Below are positions 16,905 to 24,447 of a stretch of 64,000 nucleotides of DNA, in pieces (within the stretch, counting starts at the first letter, position 1; every line of letters begins with the position of its first letter). The translations under genes and the position numbers were made by a program. Source of the stretch: Streptomyces sp. P9-A4. Lineage in GTDB: Bacteria; Actinomycetota; Actinomycetes; Streptomycetales; Streptomycetaceae. The notes under the pieces were generated by a model that was not told where the DNA came from, made no database searches, and saw only the letters and a list, made by a program, of their open reading frames with translations. Location: the NCBI RefSeq assembly GCF_036634195.1, contig NZ_JAZIFY010000001.1:4288501-4352500 (forward strand), given 5' to 3'.

Positions 16905-17065
16905 GCCGTCAGGGTCGGGGCAGCGGGTGCCCCGTTGCGTCACTTTCCGGATCCGACTCACTCATTTGGGTGATACATGGATGCCGAAGCGTGACCTGCG
17001 AGCGCCAGGTTCACGCGCGTGCGTGGAGATACGGGTGTGATGCGCGCTACCCCGGCGTGTCCCCG

Positions 17066-17103
17066 TTGGTATTTAGACAGAGTAATGAGTTAGGCTAACA
17101 AAC
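17066..17103 (+). promoter_or_regulatory. Leaderless promoter with GTTAGGCTAAC palindrome
   Basis: TTGGTA (17066-17071) and TAGGCT (17091-17096), 19 bp apart, form a plausible promoter whose -10 ends seven bases before the MarR ATG. The perfect palindrome GTTAGGCTAAC (17089-17099) covers the -10, so a repressor bound there would block transcription. The palindrome equals the core of the actinobacterial iron box (DtxR/DmdR type), but its flanks do not extend the symmetry; autoregulation by the MarR protein is the simpler reading. Confidence 0.6.
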
Positions 17104-17547
17104 ATGCCTGACCTGTCCCACGGCACCGCCGACGACGTCGCGGCCGTGAACGCGCTCCGCTCCTCCGTCATGCGACTGGGCCGACGCCTCAAGCACCAGC
17201 GCGTCGACGAGTCGCTGAGCCCCACCGAGATGTCGGTGCTCGGCACTCTCGCGCTCTGCGGCTCCGCCACCCCCGGCGAGCTGGCCCGCAAGGAGCACGT
17301 CCAGCCTCCGTCGATGACCCGCATCGTCGCGCTGCTCGAAGCCAAGGGACTGGTCCGGCTGGAGCCGCACCCCGACGACCGCCGGCAGAAGGTGGTCAGC
17401 CAGACCGAGCAGGCCGAAGCCATGCTCGAAGAGTCCCGCCGCAAGCGGAACGCCTGGCTGGCCTCCCTCGCCGAGGGCCTGGACGAGGACGAATGGGCCA
17501 AGCTGCGCGCGGCCGCCCCGGTCCTGGAGAAGCTCGCCCATCTGTAA
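17104..17547 (+). CDS. MarR-family regulator
   Basis: A 147-residue winged-helix protein of normal MarR length. The core HTH reads ELARKEHVQPPSMTRIVALLEAKGLV, followed by the wing PHPDDRRQKVV. It probably binds the palindrome overlapping its own -10 region and releases it when a small molecule is present. The MFS gene starts 77 bp downstream on the same strand, a typical repressor and efflux-pump pair. Confidence 0.9.
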   Translation: MPDLSHGTADDVAAVNALRSSVMRLGRRLKHQRVDESLSPTEMSVLGTLALCGSATPGELARKEHVQPPSMTRIVALLEAKGLVRLEPHPDDRRQKVVSQTEQAEAMLEESRRKRNAWLASLAEGLDEDEWAKLRAAAPVLEKLAHL

Positions 17548-17624
17548 GGGGGTGTCCGGCGGTCCGGGACAGGGGTCCCGGGCCGCCGGACGCCCCCGAC
17601 CCTGCGCCAAGGAGGCGACGCGCT

Positions 17625-18962
17625 TTGAGTACGGGACCCGGAGCAGACTCCGCACCCGTCCATCAACCCACCCTCAAGACCCGTGGGCGGGGGGAAACCT
17701 TCTCCTCGCTCAGGATTCGTAACTACCGGCTGTTCTTCACCGGTGCCATCGTCTCCAACACCGGCACCTGGATGGCCCGCATCACCCAGGACTGGCTGGT
17801 CCTGAGCCTCACCGGCTCGGCCGCCGCCGTCGGCATCACGACAGCCCTGCAGTTCCTGCCGATGCTGCTCTTCGGCCTCTACGGCGGTGTCATCGCCGAC
17901 CGCTACCCGAAGCGGCGCCTGCTGCTCGTCAGCCAGGCCGCCCTCGGCGTCTGCGGCATCGCACTCGCCGTCCTCACCCTCTCCGGCAGCATCCAGGTCT
18001 GGCACGTCTACCTGATCGCCTTCCTGCTCGGCATGGTCACGGTCGTCGACAACCCGGCCCGGCAGGCGTACGTCGCCGAGATGGTCGGCCCCGACCAGCT
18101 GCGCAACGCCGTCTCCCTGAACTCGGCGAACTTCCAGTCCGCGCGGCTCATCGGCCCCGCCGTCGCCGGTGGCCTCATCGCCGGGGTCGGCAGCGGCTGG
18201 GCCTTCCTCCTCAACGGCCTGTCCTTCCTCGCCCCCCTCGTGAGCCTCCTGCTCATGCGGACCAGCGAACTCCACAAGGTGGAGCGCGCCCCGCGCGGCA
18301 AGGGCCAGCTCCGGGAGGGGCTGCGGTACGTGGCCGGGCGGCCGGACCTGATCTGGCCGATCGTCCTCGTCGGCTTCATCGGCACCTTCGGTTTCAACTT
18401 CCCGATCTGGCTCACCGCCTTCTCCGGCGACGTCTTCCACGTCGGCGCCGGCGCGTACGGCTTCCTCAACACCCTGATGGCGGCCGGCTCCCTCGTCGGC
18501 GCCCTCGCGGCGGCCCGGCGCGGCTCCACCCGGCTGCGGATGCTGGTGATCGCGGCGGGAGTCTTCGGCGTCCTGGAGATCGCGGCGGCCCTGTCGCCGA
18601 CGTTCTGGCTGTTCGCGCTGCTGCTCGTACCGATCGGCATGATCGGCCTCACGGTCAACATCACCGCGAACTCGGCCGTCCAGATGGCGACCGACCCCGC
18701 CATGCGGGGCCGGGTCATGAGCCTCTACATGATGGTCTTCGCCGGTGGCACGCCGATCGGCGCGCCGCTCCTCGGCTGGGTCACCGACACCTACGGCGCC
18801 CGCGTCGGCTTCGCCGCGGGCGGCGTGATCTCGCTCGCGGCGGCGGTGGTCGTGGGCCTGGTCCTGGCCCGGGTCGGCGACCTCAAGGTCGCGTGGGCCT
18901 GGCGGCACGGACACCCGCAGGTCCGGTTCGTGGCACGCGAGCGACTCGCCACGGCCGCGTAG
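17625..18962 (+). CDS. MFS exporter (MFS_3 type), TTG start
   Basis: A 445-residue transporter with 11 to 12 hydrophobic segments. The opening LRIRNYRLFFTGAIVSNTGTWM is typical of the MFS_3/EntS-like group, and the loop DRYPKRRLL follows TM2. The start is TTG at 17625, fixed by the strong AAGGAGG at 17609-17615; longer frames to the left overlap the MarR gene and lack a site. It probably exports a drug-like compound and is controlled by the upstream MarR protein. A 32-bp perfect palindrome downstream ends the transcript. Confidence 0.88.
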   Translation: MSTGPGADSAPVHQPTLKTRGRGETFSSLRIRNYRLFFTGAIVSNTGTWMARITQDWLVLSLTGSAAAVGITTALQFLPMLLFGLYGGVIADRYPKRRLLLVSQAALGVCGIALAVLTLSGSIQVWHVYLIAFLLGMVTVVDNPARQAYVAEMVGPDQLRNAVSLNSANFQSARLIGPAVAGGLIAGVGSGWAFLLNGLSFLAPLVSLLLMRTSELHKVERAPRGKGQLREGLRYVAGRPDLIWPIVLVGFIGTFGFNFPIWLTAFSGDVFHVGAGAYGFLNTLMAAGSLVGALAAARRGSTRLRMLVIAAGVFGVLEIAAALSPTFWLFALLLVPIGMIGLTVNITANSAVQMATDPAMRGRVMSLYMMVFAGGTPIGAPLLGWVTDTYGARVGFAAGGVISLAAAVVVGLVLARVGDLKVAWAWRHGHPQVRFVARERLATAA

Positions 18963-18980
18963 ACGGGAGCGGTTCGCAGG

Positions 18981-19012
18981 GGTACGGGGGCGCCGATCGG
19001 CGCCCCCGTACC
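18981..19012. terminator. Bidirectional terminator, 32-bp perfect palindrome
   Basis: The 16-bp arm GGTACGGGGGCGCCGA is followed directly by its exact complement. It lies between the convergent MFS and GNAT genes and is expected to form a very stable hairpin on either strand. There is no U-tract, as is usual in Streptomyces. Confidence 0.8.
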
Positions 19013-19022
19013 CCCCGGCGCC

Positions 19023-19523
19023 TCAGAACCGCCGTTCCAGCACCTGTCCCGGCCACTCGCCCACCACGAACTCCTCGGTACGGGTGAAGCCCTGGCGCTC
19101 GTAGTACGCGATGAGGCGGCCCTCGCTGCCCGCGAAGCAGTCCACCCGCAGCAGCGACACCCCCTGGCGGCGGGTCTCCGCCTCCGCGTGCTCCAGGAGC
19201 GCCGCGCCGACCCTCCGGCCGTGGAAGCGCCCGTCGGTCGCCAGGAGACGGACGTACACCTCGGGCTCTCCGGCGGGCTCGATGTACTGGCCGGGGTGCG
19301 GCGTCAGCGTCATCGTGCCGGCGGGGACGCCGTCGATCTCGACGATCCACGGGTCGCCCTCGGACATCGTCCGCTCGACCTGCTCCACCGCCTTCGGCCG
19401 CCCGGAGAACGACTCCGTGCCCCACTGGGCGGTGATCCCCTCGCCGTTGAGCCACACCACGGCGCTGTCGAGTATCGCGAGTATCGCGGGGAGGTCCTCC
19501 GCCCCGCCCTTCCGGATCTTCAT
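19023..19523 (-). CDS. GNAT N-acetyltransferase
   Basis: A 166-residue protein of standard GNAT length. It opens with MKIRKGGAEDLPAILAIL, has the acetyl-CoA loop region HGRRVGAALLEHAEAE near residue 105 (a variant of R/Q-x-x-G-x-A) and ends in the typical FYERQGF-like stretch (AYYERQGFTRTEEFVVGEW). The substrate is unknown; small amines or amino acids are usual. It is divergent from thpR. Confidence 0.88.
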   Translation of the reverse strand: MKIRKGGAEDLPAILAILDSAVVWLNGEGITAQWGTESFSGRPKAVEQVERTMSEGDPWIVEIDGVPAGTMTLTPHPGQYIEPAGEPEVYVRLLATDGRFHGRRVGAALLEHAEAETRRQGVSLLRVDCFAGSEGRLIAYYERQGFTRTEEFVVGEWPGQVLERRF

Positions 19524-19636
19524 CCCGCCGACCCTAGTCGTACGACCATCCGGGCGGGGGCCGGGAAGGACACCAGGGGCAGGCGTCCGGCCGGGCGTTC
19601 CGACGGCGACGTCCCGTCTCCTGCCAGACTTCCCCC

Positions 19637-20221
19637 ATGAGGCTCTTCGCCGCCGTCCTGCCGCCCCCGGAGGGGCTGACCGAGCTCGGACACGTCGTCG
19701 ACCGGCTGCACCGGCTGCCCGGCGCGGACGGGCTCCGCTGGACCTCGCGGCCCGGCTGGCACCTCACGCTCGCCTTCATGGGGGAGGTCGACGAGGAACT
19801 GCTGCCCGAGCTGCGCGTACGGCTCGCGAGGGCCGCGCACCGCACCCCGCCGTTCCCGCTGCGGCTCCACGGGGGCGGTCACTTCGGGCGGCGCGCCCTG
19901 TGGACCGGGGTCGCGGGGGACCTGGACGAGCTGCGGCTGCTGGCCGAGCGCGCCGACGCCGCCGCGCGCAGGTCCGGGGTGCCGATGGAGGAGCACCGCC
20001 GCTACCAGGCGCATCTGACACTCGGCCGCGCCCGCGGGGAGGGGGTGAACCTGCACCCGTTCCTCGACGGTCTCGACGGCTTCGAGGGGATCCGGTGGCA
20101 GGCCGAGGAGCTGGCGCTCGTCCGGTCGAGCCTGCCGGTGAGCGGGTTGCGGGGCGAGCAGCCCCGTTACGAGACGGTCGGAGCCTGGCCCCTTGAGGGG
20201 TCCGGGGCACAGTCGGGTTAA
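19637..20221 (+). CDS. thpR: RNA 2',3'-cyclic phosphodiesterase (ThpR)
   Basis: A 194-residue member of the 2H phosphoesterase (LigT/ThpR) family. The two catalytic HxTx motifs are HLTL in WHLTLAFMGEV near residue 43 and HLTL in QAHLTLGRAR near residue 117. The N-terminal MRLFAAVLPP is typical. The family hydrolyses 2',3'-cyclic phosphates at RNA ends in the cytoplasm; the natural role in bacteria is unclear. Its stop overlaps the likely -10 element of the microprotein gene that follows. Confidence 0.9.
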   Translation: MRLFAAVLPPPEGLTELGHVVDRLHRLPGADGLRWTSRPGWHLTLAFMGEVDEELLPELRVRLARAAHRTPPFPLRLHGGGHFGRRALWTGVAGDLDELRLLAERADAAARRSGVPMEEHRRYQAHLTLGRARGEGVNLHPFLDGLDGFEGIRWQAEELALVRSSLPVSGLRGEQPRYETVGAWPLEGSGAQSG

Positions 20222-20230
20222 CCTCGTCGG

Positions 20231-20320
20231 GTGGACCCGAAGACCCGTAACCGAATCATGGCCGGCGTGCTCGTACTGATGTTCGCGATCATCGCGGTGA
20301 CCTCACTGGCCGGCCAGTAG
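20231..20320 (+). CDS. 29-residue single-span membrane microprotein
   Basis: A GTG start at 20231 opens a 29-residue peptide: a basic N-terminus (VDPKTRNRIMAG), one hydrophobic helix (VLVLMFAIIAVTSLA) and a short GQ end. No ribosome site is visible, but TAACCT (20219-20224) lies six bases before the GTG, which suits a leaderless message. I recall similar one-helix peptides annotated near thpR in other Streptomyces. It presumably inserts into the membrane; its function is unknown. The distinct charge and hydrophobicity pattern argues against chance. Confidence 0.6.
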   Translation: MDPKTRNRIMAGVLVLMFAIIAVTSLAGQ

Positions 20321-20362
20321 CCCTCCCGTACCCCGCCCTGCCCATGCCGTGAGAAGTCCCTT

Positions 20363-20382
20363 GCTTCGAGTGCGCTCGAAGC
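20363..20382 (+). promoter_or_regulatory. MerR-type palindrome at the aldo/keto reductase promoter
   Basis: GCTTCGAG-tgcg-CTCGAAGC is a perfect 8-4-8 palindrome. It begins inside a -35-like TTGCTT (20361-20366) and runs into the space before TTGGCT (20385-20390), a weak -10 that ends eight bases before the ATG. A palindrome filling the -35/-10 spacer is typical of MerR-family activators. No MerR gene is in the window. Confidence 0.6.
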
Positions 20383-20398
20383 AGTTGGCTTGGCTCCC

Positions 20399-21388
20399 AT
20401 GGAGTACACGCAGCTCGGACGCACCGGACTCAAGGTCAGCCGCCTCGTCCTCGGCACGATGAACTTCGGACCTCAGACCGACGAACCCACCAGCCACGCG
20501 ATCATGGACGCGGCGCTGGACGCCGGACTCAACTTCTTCGACACCGCCAACGTGTACGGCTGGGGCGAGAACAAGGGCCGGACCGAGGAGATCGTCGGTT
20601 CCTGGTTCGCGAAGGGTGACGGCCGCCGCGACCGGACCGTCCTCGCCACCAAGGTCTACGGGAACATGGGCGCCGAAGGCGAGGCCTGGCCCAACCACGA
20701 CAAGCTCTCGGCGCTGAACATCCGCAGGGCCGTCGAGGGCAGCCTCAAGCGCCTCGGCACCGACTACATCGACGTCTACCAGTTCCACCACATCGACCGC
20801 GCGACTCCCTTCGAGGAGATCTGGCAGGCGGTCGACGTCCTCATCCAGCAGGGCAAGGTGCTCTACGCGGGCTCCTCGAACTTCCCCGGCTACAAGATCG
20901 CCCAGGCCAACGAGGCCGCCGCCCGGCGCGGCTCGGTCGGTCTCGTCAGCGAGCAGTGCCTCTACAACCTCTTCGAGCGGCGCGCCGAGATGGAGGTCAT
21001 CCCGGCCGCGCAGGAGTACGGCCTCGGCGTCATCCCCTGGTCGCCGCTGCACGGCGGCCTCCTCGGCGGGGTCCTGAAGAAGGAGGTCGAGGGCAAGCGC
21101 CGTACGGAGGGACGCGCGGGGGCCACCCTCGCCGACCCGGCCTCCCGGGCGAAGCTCCAGTCCTACGAGGACCTGCTCGACAAGCACGGCCTCGCGCCCG
21201 GCGAGACGGCCCTCGCCTGGCTGCTCACCCGGCCGGGTGTGACGGGCCCGATCGTCGGCCCGCGCACCCCCGAGCAGCTCTCCGGCGCGCTGCGCGCCCT
21301 GGAGGTGGAGCTGACGGAGGAGCTGCTGACGGCGCTGGACGAGATCTTCCCGGGCCCGGGACCGTCCCCGGAGGCTTTCGCCTGGTGA
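20399..21388 (+). CDS. Aldo/keto reductase
   Basis: A 329-residue TIM-barrel NAD(P)H oxidoreductase starting MEYTQLGRTGLKVSRL. The catalytic tetrad is visible: Asp and Tyr in DTANVYG, Lys in ATKVYGN and His in YQFHHID. The C-terminal cofactor region GPIVGPRTPEQL is also typical. The substrate is unknown; carbonyl detoxification is usual. No ribosome site precedes the ATG, and the promoter geometry suggests leaderless translation. A 31-bp repeat array begins at its stop codon. Confidence 0.92.
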   Translation: MEYTQLGRTGLKVSRLVLGTMNFGPQTDEPTSHAIMDAALDAGLNFFDTANVYGWGENKGRTEEIVGSWFAKGDGRRDRTVLATKVYGNMGAEGEAWPNHDKLSALNIRRAVEGSLKRLGTDYIDVYQFHHIDRATPFEEIWQAVDVLIQQGKVLYAGSSNFPGYKIAQANEAAARRGSVGLVSEQCLYNLFERRAEMEVIPAAQEYGLGVIPWSPLHGGLLGGVLKKEVEGKRRTEGRAGATLADPASRAKLQSYEDLLDKHGLAPGETALAWLLTRPGVTGPIVGPRTPEQLSGALRALEVELTEELLTALDEIFPGPGPSPEAFAW

Positions 21389-21535
21389 TCCCGTAGGGGA
21401 TCGGGGGCGAGTCCGGTGGTCCCGTAGGGGATCGGGGCGGGCCGGTGGTCCCGTAGGGGACCGGAGGTGAGTCCGGTGATCCGGTAAGGGACCGGGGGCG
21501 AGTCCGGTGATCCCGTAAGGGACCGGAGGCGGATG
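21386..21535. repeat. 31-bp tandem repeat array, five units
   Basis: Five units of about 31 bp of the form tgatcccgtaggggaccggaggcgagtccgg follow one another from the reductase stop codon. The inner gatcccgtaggggatc is palindromic, so each unit can form a hairpin. It probably serves as, or grew from, a terminator between the convergent reductase and MarR genes. Confidence 0.85.
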
Positions 21536-21601
21536 AGGGATCGCTCGGGGGCGGCCCGGGCCTCCGGCGCCCGCCCGGGCGCCCGGCGCCCGCCCCGGCG
21601 C

Positions 21602-22135
21602 TCAGGGCGCCCCGAGCCAGCTCGGGGCGTCCAGGCGGAACGCCGTCTCCGCCGGTACGACCTGCCGCAGCGCCCCCTCCATGTTCCGGACGCGGTCCGC
21701 GCCCAGGGTCGCGACCCACTCCGCCCGCAGCTCGTCGAAGATCGCCGCCGAGCGGGCCAGGGCCTCGAAGCCGCGCGGGGTGAGGCGGACGAGCTTGCGG
21801 CGGGCGTCGGTGGGGTCGTCGGCGCGGTCGGCGTAACCGAGCGCGAGCAGCCGGTCGACGGTCTTGCCGGCGGCCTGCTTGGAGACGCCGAGGCTGCGGC
21901 CGATCTCGCTGGCGGTGGCGCCCCGGACGCCGACGGCCTGCATGGCGAAGCCGTGCGCGGGGCGCATGTCGGGGTGCCCCTCCGTGGCGAGGCGGGCGTG
22001 CAGCCGGTCGATGAGGGTGCGGAAGCCGCCGAAGAGGAGCAGGGGCAGTTCGTACCCGGGAGCGTCGTTCCCAGGTACCCCCTTGCCAGTATCGACAACC
22101 TGGTTTACGTTTTCTCCAGCGACATGGTCAACCAT
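21602..22135 (-). CDS. MarR-family regulator
   Basis: A 177-residue protein with the MarR fold: dimer helix YELPLLLFGGFRTLIDRLHARLA, HTH ATASEIGRSLGVSKQAAGKTVDRLLALGY and wing DDPTDARRKLVRLT. ATG 22135 is chosen because TAGAAT lies seven bases upstream on that strand, compatible with a leaderless message; ATG 22144 would add three residues. The start region overlaps the palindrome ACATGGT-ca-ACCATGT. It is divergent from the AhpD-like gene, which it probably regulates along with itself. Confidence 0.85.
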   Translation of the reverse strand: MVDHVAGENVNQVVDTGKGVPGNDAPGYELPLLLFGGFRTLIDRLHARLATEGHPDMRPAHGFAMQAVGVRGATASEIGRSLGVSKQAAGKTVDRLLALGYADRADDPTDARRKLVRLTPRGFEALARSAAIFDELRAEWVATLGADRVRNMEGALRQVVPAETAFRLDAPSWLGAP

Positions 22136-22137
22136 GT
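22122..22137. promoter_or_regulatory. Palindromic operator ACATGGT-ca-ACCATGT
   Basis: Perfect 7-bp arms with a 2-bp centre lie at the leftward MarR start and 28 bp before the AhpD-like TTG start. The symmetry and position suit a MarR dimer controlling both divergent genes. Confidence 0.6.
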
Positions 22138-22164
22138 TGTCCATTCTATGCAGGGGGAACCGCC

Positions 22165-22584
22165 TTGTCCGCACCGCTCGACATGTCCGCCCGTACCGCC
22201 GCCGCCGTCGCCCTCCTCAAGGAGTCCCCGGAGACCCTCGACGGCTTCCTCAAGCTCAGCGCGATCTTCGAGTCCACCACCCTCGACCCGCACTCCCGCG
22301 AGACCGTCGTCCTGACCGTCGCCGAACGCAATCAGTGCCACCTCTGCGTCGACATGCACGAGGCCAAGATGGCCGCCCTCGGCCCCGTCCCCGACGCCGA
22401 ACGCCTCGCCGCCGTCCGGACGTTCACCCTCCGGGTCCTCGCCTCCTCCGGTGCGGTGACCGACGAGGACCTCGCCGCCTTCTCGAAGGCCGGCTACACC
22501 CGCCGCAACGCCCTGGAGGTCGTCCTCGGCATCGGTGCGTACACCCTGTCCACCTTCGCGAACCGCCTCACCCGCGCGGCCTGA
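22165..22584 (+). CDS. Carboxymuconolactone decarboxylase / AhpD-like protein
   Basis: A 139-residue protein with the AhpD redox motif ERNQCHLCVDMHEAK (E-x3-C-x2-C-x3-H) near residue 57. This arrangement supports thiol-disulfide chemistry in peroxide defence rather than decarboxylation. The TTG start at 22165 has AGGGGGAA just upstream; ATG 22183 is an internal alternative. The divergent MarR gene suggests control by an oxidant or phenolic signal. Confidence 0.87.
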   Translation: MSAPLDMSARTAAAVALLKESPETLDGFLKLSAIFESTTLDPHSRETVVLTVAERNQCHLCVDMHEAKMAALGPVPDAERLAAVRTFTLRVLASSGAVTDEDLAAFSKAGYTRRNALEVVLGIGAYTLSTFANRLTRAA

Positions 22585-22599
22585 GACGGGAGACCGCGC

Positions 22600-23286
22600 T
22601 CAGGGGGAGTACGGGCCGCCCAGCCCCCACGCCTGGTGCATCGCGTCGGCGAAGGCCGCCGCCAGCTTGTGTTCCCCGGTGGGGCCCGGGTGGGTGCCGT
22701 CGTATGTGTCGGCTCCGAGGTCGTACGACTCCGGGACCGTCGCGAGCAGCAGCGGCGAGGCGGCCGTGTCCAGGTCGGCGACCGCCTTCGCGAGCAGCTC
22801 GTTGAAGCGGGTGCACTCGGCCGCGAAGGGGGCGTCGTAGCCGGCGCGGACATTGGGTATGACGGGCAGGAGGACGGCCCTGACGTGCGGGTTCGCGGCG
22901 CGGGCCGCCGCGACGAAGGCCCGGACGTTCGCCTCGGTCTGATCACTGTTGGTGTAGAAACCGAGGTCGATCAGACCGAGCGAGACCAGCAGGACATCGG
23001 CCCCGGTCGCCGTGACGGTCCCGCCGATCACCGGCGCCATGTGCAGCCAGCCCTCGCCCCAGCCGGCCAGATGCCTGCGGGCGGGCTCGGGGAAGGCCGG
23101 GTCGGCGTACGCCGCGGAGGCCGGGGCGTCGGCGGCGGGGTCGTACAGCCCGGTGCGCGGGCCGACGATCTCGTACCCGCCGGGGAGTACGGACTCCAGG
23201 TGCCGCCACATGCGGTAGCGCCAGGTCCAGTCGCCGGCGCGTCCGATGGTCATGCTGTCGCCGACGAACAGAAAACGCATGGTCAT
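22600..23286 (-). CDS. SGNH/GDSL hydrolase
   Basis: A 228-residue protein with SGNH block I FLFVGDSMTIG at the N-terminus (catalytic Ser), a block III-like VLLVSLGLIDLG in which Leu replaces the usual Asn, and the C-terminal DGTHPGPTGEHKLA carrying the catalytic Asp and His. It lacks a signal peptide, so it is probably cytoplasmic. It would hydrolyse an ester of unknown identity. ATG 23286 is chosen over ATG 23280; neither has a good ribosome site. It converges closely with the AhpD-like gene. Confidence 0.85.
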   Translation of the reverse strand: MTMRFLFVGDSMTIGRAGDWTWRYRMWRHLESVLPGGYEIVGPRTGLYDPAADAPASAAYADPAFPEPARRHLAGWGEGWLHMAPVIGGTVTATGADVLLVSLGLIDLGFYTNSDQTEANVRAFVAAARAANPHVRAVLLPVIPNVRAGYDAPFAAECTRFNELLAKAVADLDTAASPLLLATVPESYDLGADTYDGTHPGPTGEHKLAAAFADAMHQAWGLGGPYSP

Positions 23287-23444
23287 ATCATCGCGGACGC
23301 GGTCCGGGACCAGCGACGTGATCCGGGACACGACGGGGGTGCGCGTCAGGCGTCAGGCGTCAGCCTCAGGCGTCAGGCCTCAGCTCTCACGGCTCCGGGC
23401 TCCGGGCTCACGGCTCCGGGCTCCGTGCCCCGTGCCTCCAGTCC

Positions 23445-24353
23445 TCAGTCCTTCAGGAAGGTGTTCACGGTCTCCACGAGCCCCTCCGCGTCGTCGTGCC
23501 ACGGGAAGTGTCCGGCGCCCGCCACGACGGCCGGCTCGCCCTTCGGGAACAGCGCCGCGTACGCGGTGGCCGTCGGCACCGGGGTGTTCGCGTCGCCCTC
23601 TCCGGCGACGACGAGGACCGGCCGGTCGAACGTCGCGAACACCGCGCGCGTGGCGGCCGGTTCGTAGGCGCCCTCGCCGCTGTGGACGGCCGCACCTTCA
23701 GCGTTGCGCCGACGGTCGCTCTCCGCGTGCCGCTCCCGCGCCGCCTCGTCCCAGGTGCCGTGGAAGAACGGCGCGACCGCCGCGAAGGCCGCCGCGCTCC
23801 CGCGCCCCGCCGCGAGCTCCTCCAGGGCCGCGTACGCCTCCGGGAACCACGGCTCCTCCTCGCGCCACGGCCGGCGGGCCGCCGCGAGCCGCTCCTCGCC
23901 GCTCGTGTCGAGCCCGACGGCCGCCGTGCCCGGGGTGAGGAGGACCAGCCGGGCCACCCGTTGCGGGTAGCGGGCCGTGTACAGCGCCGCGAGGTTCGCG
24001 CCCGCCGAGTGCCCGAGCACGTCGACGGTCTCCAGACCCAGGTGCGCGCGCAGTGCCTCCACGTCGTCGACGAGCCGGTCGCAGCGGTACGAGGCCGGGT
24101 CGTCCGGCACGGCGGACGCGCCCGTGCCCCTGAGGTCGAGCCGGATCAGCCGCCGGTGCGCGCTCAGCCCGCCGAGGTCGCCGAGATAGGCGGAGTCCTG
24201 GAGCGGGCCGCCGGGGAGACAGAGCAGCGGGGCACCGGAGCCGGACACATGGTAGGCGAGCGTCGTGCCGTCGGGCGCGGAGAAGGTCCGCGGGGCGCAG
24301 GTCTGCGCGGAGGAGGGCTGCGGGGCGGAGGTCTGCGGTGTGGAGATGGTCAC
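23445..24353 (-). CDS. Alpha/beta hydrolase
   Basis: A 302-residue alpha/beta-hydrolase-fold enzyme. The oxyanion segment is LCLPGGPLQDS, the nucleophile elbow is GHSAGAN with Ser near residue 116, and the catalytic His is in GAGHFPWHDD near the end; the Asp lies in VVAGEGDANTP. It resembles proline iminopeptidase-like hydrolases; the substrate is unknown. The GTG start at 24353 is followed by a Ser/Pro/Gln-rich 25-residue lead, so a later start is possible. It is divergent from the secreted beta-propeller-like gene. Confidence 0.88.
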   Translation of the reverse strand: MTISTPQTSAPQPSSAQTCAPRTFSAPDGTTLAYHVSGSGAPLLCLPGGPLQDSAYLGDLGGLSAHRRLIRLDLRGTGASAVPDDPASYRCDRLVDDVEALRAHLGLETVDVLGHSAGANLAALYTARYPQRVARLVLLTPGTAAVGLDTSGEERLAAARRPWREEEPWFPEAYAALEELAAGRGSAAAFAAVAPFFHGTWDEAARERHAESDRRRNAEGAAVHSGEGAYEPAATRAVFATFDRPVLVVAGEGDANTPVPTATAYAALFPKGEPAVVAGAGHFPWHDDAEGLVETVNTFLKD

Positions 24354-24447
24354 GGGCGCGACCCTGACAGCGGCTCCGGGGCAGGTCAAGGGAGTTTTCA
24401 GGGTCGGGGGCCAGGCCGGCGCCGCCGCATCGTGGCAGGCTTGAGCC

